From: Parabacteroides sp. PF5-6
GTDB taxonomy: Bacteria; Bacteroidota; Bacteroidia; Bacteroidales; Tannerellaceae
Assembly: GCF_029504695.1 (NCBI RefSeq)
Contig: NZ_JAQFIN010000006.1
Location: 124,001-188,000 of the forward strand
Direction of reading: 5' to 3'
DNA: 64,000 nucleotides
Within the stretch, counting starts at the first letter, position 1; each line of letters starts with the position of its first letter. The translations under genes were made by a program, and so were the position numbers. Below the pieces are notes generated by a model. The model saw only the letters and a program-made list of their open reading frames with translations. It was not told the DNA's origin and searched no databases. This document shows positions 59,029 through 64,000 of this stretch, piece after piece.

Positions 59029-59934
59029 TTATCTTTTAGCCTGTTCGAATAGTGCGCCCAGCACGGATAAGTCGCGGATAGACAGGTCGGGATAAGTGGT
59101 TCCCGCCCGGATATCTTCGGGTGTCGCTTCGCCGGTCAATACCAATACGCCCAGGGCATTGGCGTTTTTGGCTAATTGAATATCGGTATATAACCGGTCG
59201 CCCACCATCGCCACTTCGGATGCCTTGATCCCATGCCGGCATAAGATGCCCTCCAGCATCCGGGCATCCGGCTTGCCGATCACCACATCCGGCTTGCGTC
59301 CGACTGCCTTTTCGATGCAATGGCAAATGGCTCCACAGTCAACCAGAATAAGCGGCTGGTCGGAAGGGCAAACATAATCGGGGTTCGTCGCGATATAAGG
59401 CAAACCGTTCTGCACCCACCAGGTCGCCCGACAAAGCCTGGCATATACCAGCGACATATCGAATCCGACCACTACCCCATCCGGCTTGTCCCGGGCATCG
59501 TCGGCGGTCGACACAAATCCTGCCTGTTCAAACTCGCTGATCATGCTGGGTGTGCCCAGGATAAAGAGCCGTTTCATGCCGGGATAATTGATGCGTATAT
59601 AGTCGATCGTCGCCTGGGCGGAGGTGTACATCTCGTCGCGTGTGGCATTGATCCCCATCTTATGTAGGTGTTTGAGGTAGTCGTCCGTACTTTTCGAGGG
59701 GTTGTTGGTCAGGAAGGAATAATGTACGCCCATCTGTTTCAATCGATGCAGGAAAGGAATGGTGAAAGGGAAAAGCGTGCCGCCTTTGTATAAGGTACCA
59801 TCCATATCGAGGGCAATATGTTTGATGCCTCGCAGTCTTTCGTATAGTTCCGAAGGACCGGCAATCTCCATCAGGTCATAATAGACCCCCTCGTCCGAGA
59901 CCATAAGGCGATGTTGCTTTTCTTTCGTTTCCAT
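59029..59934 (-). CDS. HAD-IIA sugar phosphatase (AraL/NagD-like)
   Basis: Cytoplasmic HAD-superfamily phosphatase of 301 residues. DxD motif in LDMDGTLYKGG (Asp43, Asp45), LTNNPSKST, VIGKPDA and VGDRLYTDI: the four HAD motifs of the NagD/AraL group. It has about 30 more N-terminal residues than usual. The stop of the AraM-like gene is one base away. In Bacillus subtilis araL and araM are neighbours too, which supports a shared role in sugar-phosphate or glycerol-phosphate chemistry. Confidence 0.88.
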   Translation of the reverse strand: METKEKQHRLMVSDEGVYYDLMEIAGPSELYERLRGIKHIALDMDGTLYKGGTLFPFTIPFLHRLKQMGVHYSFLTNNPSKSTDDYLKHLHKMGINATRDEMYTSAQATIDYIRINYPGMKRLFILGTPSMISEFEQAGFVSTADDARDKPDGVVVGFDMSLVYARLCRATWWVQNGLPYIATNPDYVCPSDQPLILVDCGAICHCIEKAVGRKPDVVIGKPDARMLEGILCRHGIKASEVAMVGDRLYTDIQLAKNANALGVLVLTGEATPEDIRAGTTYPDLSIRDLSVLGALFEQAKR

Positions 59935-59935
59935 A

Positions 59936-61276
59936 TCAATGACTTATTTCCCAGATCCCTCCTTTACCAAAAAGACGATCAAGCCAGGTGTCGAGATAAC
60001 CCGTGCGCACGGCAATGTCGAGCAGTGTGAAACGTCTGCGAATGTATTGTGCCCGGATAAATGTCTCTTTGAGGTAGTGTCGGGAGATGCCGATCTGTTC
60101 CGGATAGGTAGGCGCACCGACCAGTTCGAGGCGCCATTTTGCTTCTGTAAACGGAATCAGCTGTCGGGCCAACGCCTCTTTTAGTTCCGGCCAGGAAGCC
60201 TTCAAGCATTGTAATTGGCGGGCAAGCGCTGTATTGTCTATGTGTTTGGCCAGGCTCTCCTGCGCTCCGATCTCCGGGAAGTCGGTGTTCCTGAACAACT
60301 CAATCGCTTTGTCTCGTTGTTGTTCTGCGGTTGGCCAGGCGGCACAACAGGCTTCTATATCGAGCTCCGCAACGGGAGTTTTCAAAAACTCTTCGTACAG
60401 GGCAAGGACCGACAACGTCCCGATAGCAACCTGAAAGCCATGCGATACGGGTTCCCCCTGGTTCAGGTGGTGTTCCATATTCCAAAGGTGACTAAACTGA
60501 TGCTCAGCACCTGATGCCGGGCGACTGGATTGCAACCATTGCATGGCGAATCCACCAAGCATAAGGCCTTCCGTCAAGGCGGTAATCGCTTCTCTCTCTC
60601 CGCTTCGTACGCCCTGAGGATCGGCTAATGCATCATGCAATCCGTCCTGAACAATAGTCCATGCCTGCCGGTCTATCGCTTCAATCCCAAGCTTGTCGGC
60701 TACGATCCAGTCTGCCCCCGCCGTGATCTTGGCGAACAAATCCGCATAACCCGAAGAGGTCATTTCACGGGGCGCGTTACTGATCGTTTCAATATCCGCC
60801 AGACAAGCCCGGGGTGCCGGACAATTGAAAGTCTGCTTCGCTCCCTGGGCTGTAATGGATGCCCCGAATGCGGTGTAACCATCCATAGACGCGGCAGTAG
60901 CGACGCACATATACGGTCTGCCGACCAGATGCGACGCCAGTTTACTCAGGTCGTTTATCGTGCCCGAACCTACGGCCACCGGAATGGCGTCGTGCTGTTG
61001 CAGGGAAGCAACCAGTTCTTCTACGTAAGTGTATTCCGCATAAAGATCTTCCGCCTGAAAGACAAAGGACGGTTGCTGCTTTATCCCTTCCTTTTTCAGG
61101 TTCGCATACACCTTCTCTCCGGCTACGGCATAAGTCGTCCGGTCGGCGATAACAACAGCCTCTTTGCCCGGGAACTGTTCCTTAAACAGTACGCCGGCTT
61201 GTTCTAATGTATTCCATCCGAGAACAAGCGCTTGGGTATCGTTCGCCGATTGGAGCGCGTTTTCAATCTTTGTCAT
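59936..61276 (-). CDS. AraM/EgsA-like glycerol-1-phosphate dehydrogenase
   Basis: NAD(P)-dependent dehydrogenase of the iron-alcohol-dehydrogenase-like AraM/EgsA group, which interconverts dihydroxyacetone phosphate and sn-glycerol-1-phosphate. 446 residues, longer at the C-terminus than the roughly 390-residue AraM. Seen: VAVGSGTINDLSKLASHLVG (nucleotide site), ATAASMDGYTAFGAS, and metal ligands Asp179 (SSGYADLF), His259/His263 (GAEHQFSHLW) and His279 (PVSHGFQVAIG). A sugar-acid or polyol dehydrogenase role is the main alternative. Middle of the GDPD-to-permease operon. Confidence 0.82.
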   Translation of the reverse strand: MTKIENALQSANDTQALVLGWNTLEQAGVLFKEQFPGKEAVVIADRTTYAVAGEKVYANLKKEGIKQQPSFVFQAEDLYAEYTYVEELVASLQQHDAIPVAVGSGTINDLSKLASHLVGRPYMCVATAASMDGYTAFGASITAQGAKQTFNCPAPRACLADIETISNAPREMTSSGYADLFAKITAGADWIVADKLGIEAIDRQAWTIVQDGLHDALADPQGVRSGEREAITALTEGLMLGGFAMQWLQSSRPASGAEHQFSHLWNMEHHLNQGEPVSHGFQVAIGTLSVLALYEEFLKTPVAELDIEACCAAWPTAEQQRDKAIELFRNTDFPEIGAQESLAKHIDNTALARQLQCLKASWPELKEALARQLIPFTEAKWRLELVGAPTYPEQIGISRHYLKETFIRAQYIRRRFTLLDIAVRTGYLDTWLDRLFGKGGIWEISH

Positions 61277-61309
61277 TTCGTTTTGTTTTGAAGATAAGAT
61301 ACGTTTCGT

Positions 61310-62209
61310 TTATTTGCCTTTTAACGCAGTCCACACTTCGAGTGGGAAATCAGATTCTATAATATCCGGCTTCTTCTCGATCTCTAACCGGTAGGCGGCG
61401 GCCCTGTCTTCCGCCGCGGGCAAGCGGTCGTGGGTCGGGGCAACTGAAATCATACACTTGACATTCCTCTGGTGTAGCCGTTCTACAATCGCCTTGTTCT
61501 TCTCGTCTATCGTATAACCCACATAGGCAATCATATTCGCCCAGGGCACACCCGAGATGGCCATATCTTCGAATTCTTTCTCGTTACGCACAAAGGCGGA
61601 AAGCATAATCCGGGGAAACCGGTCGTAGTAATACCTGGCCTGAGCGCCGGTATGCACCGTCAGCATGATAGACTCTTCCGCATCACATTGCCGGATGATG
61701 TCCGCGATCATCTCCATCGGCACATCCTTTTTGTCCAGGTTCAATACAACTTTCCCTTTGCTCCATCGGATCACGTCTTCCAATTTCGGTATCTTATAGG
61801 TGGTTAACTCCCCTTTGAAGTCCCTCAAGCGGATGGACTGTAGCTGCTCCCAGGTGTAGTCCGCGAGCTTACCATTGCCATTGGTGGTCCGGTCTAATGT
61901 CTCGTCGTGCAATAAGACCACCACACTGTCTTTGGTCAACCGCGGATCTATCTCATAAAAGACCGGCATCTCGGCAGCGATCTGCTGAAAGGTCTCCAGG
62001 CAATTCTCGGGCAATAGATCCCCATTACTTCCCCGGTGTCCGCTGACCAGGATGTCCTGACTTCCGGTATATCCGAAATGTTTCTGAAGCGCAGTCTTGC
62101 CTTGAACCACAGGTTTTTTTCCTGTCCCTCCATCCCCGCATCCAGCGATAAAACAAAGAAATAAAGAGATAAACAGAGCAGAAATAAATAGACTATACTT
62201 TGTTCCCAT
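61310..62209 (-). CDS. Glycerophosphodiester phosphodiesterase lipoprotein
   Basis: Exported lipoprotein enzyme of 299 residues (start at 62209, MGTKYSLFISALFIS; lipidated Cys24, FIAGC). GDPD-fold TIM barrel: VSGHRGSNGDLLPENCLETF (catalytic His and Glu), EIDPRLTKDSVVVLLHDETL (metal ligands and second His), and DIIESDFPLEVW at the end. It would hydrolyse glycerophosphodiesters, releasing glycerol phosphate or a related polyol phosphate. First gene of the four-gene operon; a promoter lies at 62280-62310. Two further in-frame starts upstream would break the signal peptide. Confidence 0.9.
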   Translation of the reverse strand: MGTKYSLFISALFISLFLCFIAGCGDGGTGKKPVVQGKTALQKHFGYTGSQDILVSGHRGSNGDLLPENCLETFQQIAAEMPVFYEIDPRLTKDSVVVLLHDETLDRTTNGNGKLADYTWEQLQSIRLRDFKGELTTYKIPKLEDVIRWSKGKVVLNLDKKDVPMEMIADIIRQCDAEESIMLTVHTGAQARYYYDRFPRIMLSAFVRNEKEFEDMAISGVPWANMIAYVGYTIDEKNKAIVERLHQRNVKCMISVAPTHDRLPAAEDRAAAYRLEIEKKPDIIESDFPLEVWTALKGK

Positions 62210-62274
62210 ACGAAGTAGATTAGAATTTATACACAAATAAAAGAAAGACATTGGATTTCGTATGCTTTCTTATC

Positions 62275-62288
62275 CCCTGCAAATATAG
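62275..62288 (-). promoter_or_regulatory. Candidate operator, operon side
   Basis: Minus strand CTATATTTGCAGGG, identical to 62403-62416 on the plus strand, overlapping the -7 box and start of the GDPD operon transcript. Confidence 0.5.
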
Positions 62289-62310
62289 ATCAAAAACAAT
62301 ACAAAACAAA
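62280..62310 (-). promoter_or_regulatory. Promoter of the GDPD operon
   Basis: Minus strand: -33 TTTG (62307-62310), 19-bp spacer, -7 TATATTTG (62280-62287). Confidence 0.75.
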
Positions 62311-62380
62311 TAAATAGGATTAAATCCGCCTGATTACTTTCGTTTTCTTTCCTTTTTACACCCTAATCCCTCAACCCACC

Positions 62381-62411
62381 TTTGCTTCCTGTTGATAAAT
62401 ACCTATATTTG
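62381..62411 (+). promoter_or_regulatory. Promoter of the DeoR-type gene
   Basis: -33 TTTG (62381-62384), 19-bp spacer, -7 TATATTTG (62404-62411). It excludes an in-frame TTG at 62382 as start. Confidence 0.8.
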
Positions 62412-62416
62412 CAGGG
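62403..62416 (+). promoter_or_regulatory. Candidate operator, repressor side
   Basis: CTATATTTGCAGGG, identical to the operon-side element in the opposite direction. Confidence 0.5.
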
Positions 62417-62432
62417 TAAAAACATAAACGAT

Positions 62433-63197
62433 ATGATCAGTATTGCCGAGAGACATAAATATATATTGGATGCGCTTCAGAAAGATGGCTATGTGAAAGT
62501 ATTGGATTTGGCGAAGCAACTGGACGTAACGTCGGTTACCATACGGAAAGACTTGAAAATCCTTGAAGAAAAAGGGCTGCTCTATCGCACACATGGCAGT
62601 GCCAGTCCGGCCAACCCGCATGCCGGCGATCGGAACGTAACCGAAAAAGAAAAAATCAAACCCGAAGAAAAACGCAGGATAGGTCAGGCGGCAGCCAAAT
62701 TGATCGAAAAGAATGATTCCATTATCATCAATTCGGGCTCTACCATTTGTATGTTCGCCGAACAGATCGAGCCGGTCGAAGGACTCACTGTCGTGTCCGC
62801 CTCAGTTATGGCGCTGACTATCCTGAGCCAGAAAGAGCCGATACACCTGATCCAATTAGGCGGAACTTACCGGAAGAAGTCGGCCTCGGTGATCGGCAGT
62901 TATACACAGAGCTTTCTCAAAGGCATTACCTGTTCGAAACTATTTCTGGGCGTAGACGGCATCGATATGGATTTTGGGGTCACCACCTCTAATATTGAAG
63001 AGGCGGAACTGAATAAGTCCATGATGGACGTCGTATCTAAAACCATTGTATTGGCCGATTCTTCCAAATTCGGGCGGAAAGGCTTCGGCAAGATCTGCGA
63101 TATCGACAAGATCGATGTGATCATCACCGATTCCGGCATCCCCCCTTCGATGATCAAAAAGATTGAAGAGCAAGGGATAGAGCTGATTATTACCTGA
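62433..63197 (+). CDS. DeoR/GlpR-family transcriptional repressor
   Basis: Cytoplasmic repressor of 254 residues (ATG at 62433). N-terminal winged helix-turn-helix (ERHKYILDALQKDGYVKVLD and QLDVTSVTIRKDLKILEEKG), then the DeoR sugar-phosphate sensor domain (SGSTICMFAEQI, GVTTSNIEEAELNK, ADSSKFGRKGF). Related regulators respond to phosphorylated sugars such as glycerol-3-phosphate. It is transcribed divergently from the GDPD operon, and both promoters carry the same 14-bp element, so it probably represses both itself and the operon. It ends 8 bases before the convergent glutaminase stop. Confidence 0.93.
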   Translation: MISIAERHKYILDALQKDGYVKVLDLAKQLDVTSVTIRKDLKILEEKGLLYRTHGSASPANPHAGDRNVTEKEKIKPEEKRRIGQAAAKLIEKNDSIIINSGSTICMFAEQIEPVEGLTVVSASVMALTILSQKEPIHLIQLGGTYRKKSASVIGSYTQSFLKGITCSKLFLGVDGIDMDFGVTTSNIEEAELNKSMMDVVSKTIVLADSSKFGRKGFGKICDIDKIDVIITDSGIPPSMIKKIEEQGIELIIT

Positions 63198-63205
63198 AAG
63201 AACCG

Positions 63206-64000
63206 TTAGAAGATCGATTCCTCTGTCCGGGTGGTCAATGACTCCAGGGCTCTCATTCCCATAATGGAATTGCCTTTGGCGTTTAATCTTGGGCTCCATA
63301 CGGCAACGGAGTAGCGGCCCGGGTAAACGGCGGCTATGCCTCCGCCGACACCACTTTTGCCGGGCAGTCCGACACGGTAGGAGAATTCGCCCGCCTCATC
63401 GTAGAAGCCGCAGGTCTGCATGATGGCATTGATTCGCTTGACTTGTGAGGTAGTCAGATTCACATCGCCGGGTGAGAATGCGTACTTGTGATTGGCAAAA
63501 GGCAAAAAGGCTTCCGACAGGTCGCGGCAGCTCATCTCGATGGAGCACTGCAGAAAATAAAAATGAAGCACCCGTTCGATATCATTCTCCAGATTGCCAT
63601 GGTGTTTTAATAGGTTGGCAATCGCGGCATTCAGGTAACCTGTCTCCCGTTCCGACAAGGCCACTTCCCGGTTGTAATCCAATGTATGGTTATTGCTGAC
63701 CGAACGGATATAAGCGAGATAATCCGCTTCGGCGGAAGGCAGGTGCGTGAGTAACAAATCAGCAAGCACCAGGGCACCGGCATTGATAAACGGATTGCGG
63801 GGGATACCTTTCTCCACTTCCAGCTGGATCAGTGAGTTGAACGCCGTGCCCGAGGGCTCCTTGCCGACCCTGTTCCACAGATCATTCCCTACAATATTCA
63901 GGCAGAGCGCCAGAGAGAACACCTTCGTGATACTCTGTATCGAAAAAGCCGTAGTGGCATCGCCCAGCATAAACGATTCACCTTCCGTAGTGGTGATGCA
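63206..64000 (-). CDS. glsA: Glutaminase A (partial, N-terminus outside window)
   Basis: Serine-beta-lactamase-fold glutaminase converting glutamine to glutamate and ammonia. The frame is open to the window edge, so the first part of the protein is cut off; 264 residues are visible. Catalytic Ser-x-x-Lys in FSIQSITKVFSLAL, then RNPFINAGALVLADLL (Asn in the active site), YNREVALSERETGYLNAAIA (Glu/Asn), and LPGKSGVGGGIAAVYPGRYS near the end. Cytoplasmic. No links to the DeoR cluster beyond proximity. Confidence 0.93.
   Translation of the reverse strand, partial: CITTTEGESFMLGDATTAFSIQSITKVFSLALCLNIVGNDLWNRVGKEPSGTAFNSLIQLEVEKGIPRNPFINAGALVLADLLLTHLPSAEADYLAYIRSVSNNHTLDYNREVALSERETGYLNAAIANLLKHHGNLENDIERVLHFYFLQCSIEMSCRDLSEAFLPFANHKYAFSPGDVNLTTSQVKRINAIMQTCGFYDEAGEFSYRVGLPGKSGVGGGIAAVYPGRYSVAVWSPRLNAKGNSIMGMRALESLTTRTEESIF

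Overview
The window reads as chromosomal DNA of a gut-type Bacteroidales bacterium, most like Parabacteroides or another Tannerellaceae/Porphyromonadaceae member; this is an inference from gene content. The signs are a FecR/ECF-sigma pair, many Bacteroidetes-style lipoproteins, head-GIN (DUF2807) proteins, S46 dipeptidyl peptidase, tricorn protease, a type IX secretion (T9SS) C-terminal domain, DUF5119- and DUF6057-like proteins, and repeated Bacteroidetes promoters (-33 TTTG or TTG, 18-21 bp, -7 TAnnTTTG). I see no rRNA, tRNA, CRISPR or complete insertion sequence.

Layout. 1-5.2 kb: sigma/anti-sigma pair, a zinc-type ABC binding protein and ATPase without a permease, and an SDR epimerase with a long acidic/proline-rich N-terminus. 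5.2-8.7 kb: four head-GIN paralogues. 8.9-20.1 kb: creatininase-family hydrolase, Tat-exported sulfide:quinone reductase, three secreted proteins (C69 and C1 peptidases, TlpA-like thioredoxin), DPP7-type peptidase, polysaccharide flippase and ruvB. 20.2-33.8 kb: ohr, aquaporin, class I fumarase, T9SS-exported serine protease, TPR lipoprotein, M16 peptidase, single-domain arabinose-5-phosphate isomerase plus PfkB kinase, a phosphatase-like lipoprotein and a DEAD-box helicase. 33.8-46.5 kb: tricorn protease, a cytochrome-c/TolB lipoprotein with a membrane partner, Na+-linked transporters with a RhuM gene between them, a DUF1573 lipoprotein and asd. 46.6-53.6 kb: lamin-tail surface protein, C11 protease, DUF5119-like lipoprotein, AraC regulator and GHL10 hydrolase. 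53.7-56.6 kb: an AT-rich islet (gene remnant, two-TM protein, double zinc-finger microprotein, ABC-type ATPase), followed by a WYL regulator. 57.7-63.2 kb: a DeoR-type repressor divergent from an operon of GDPD, AraM-like dehydrogenase, AraL-like HAD phosphatase and polyol permease. The window ends inside glutaminase.

The exported peptidases (C69, C1, S46, S1-like, M16, S41, C11) and glutaminase suit a peptide- and amino-acid-using anaerobe. Sulfide:quinone reductase, Ohr and class I fumarase suit a redox-sensitive anaerobic metabolism.

The most striking structure is not a gene. At seven places, tandem palindromic units of exactly 21 or 22 bp (22-23 bp in one array) abut or overlap the stop codon of a minus-strand gene. 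Each array has its own core sequence but the same architecture. I do not know of a description of this family. Other leads are identical 14-bp promoter/operator elements on both sides of the DeoR intergenic region, a promoter module repeated 15 kb apart, and the WYL-flanked ATPase islet.
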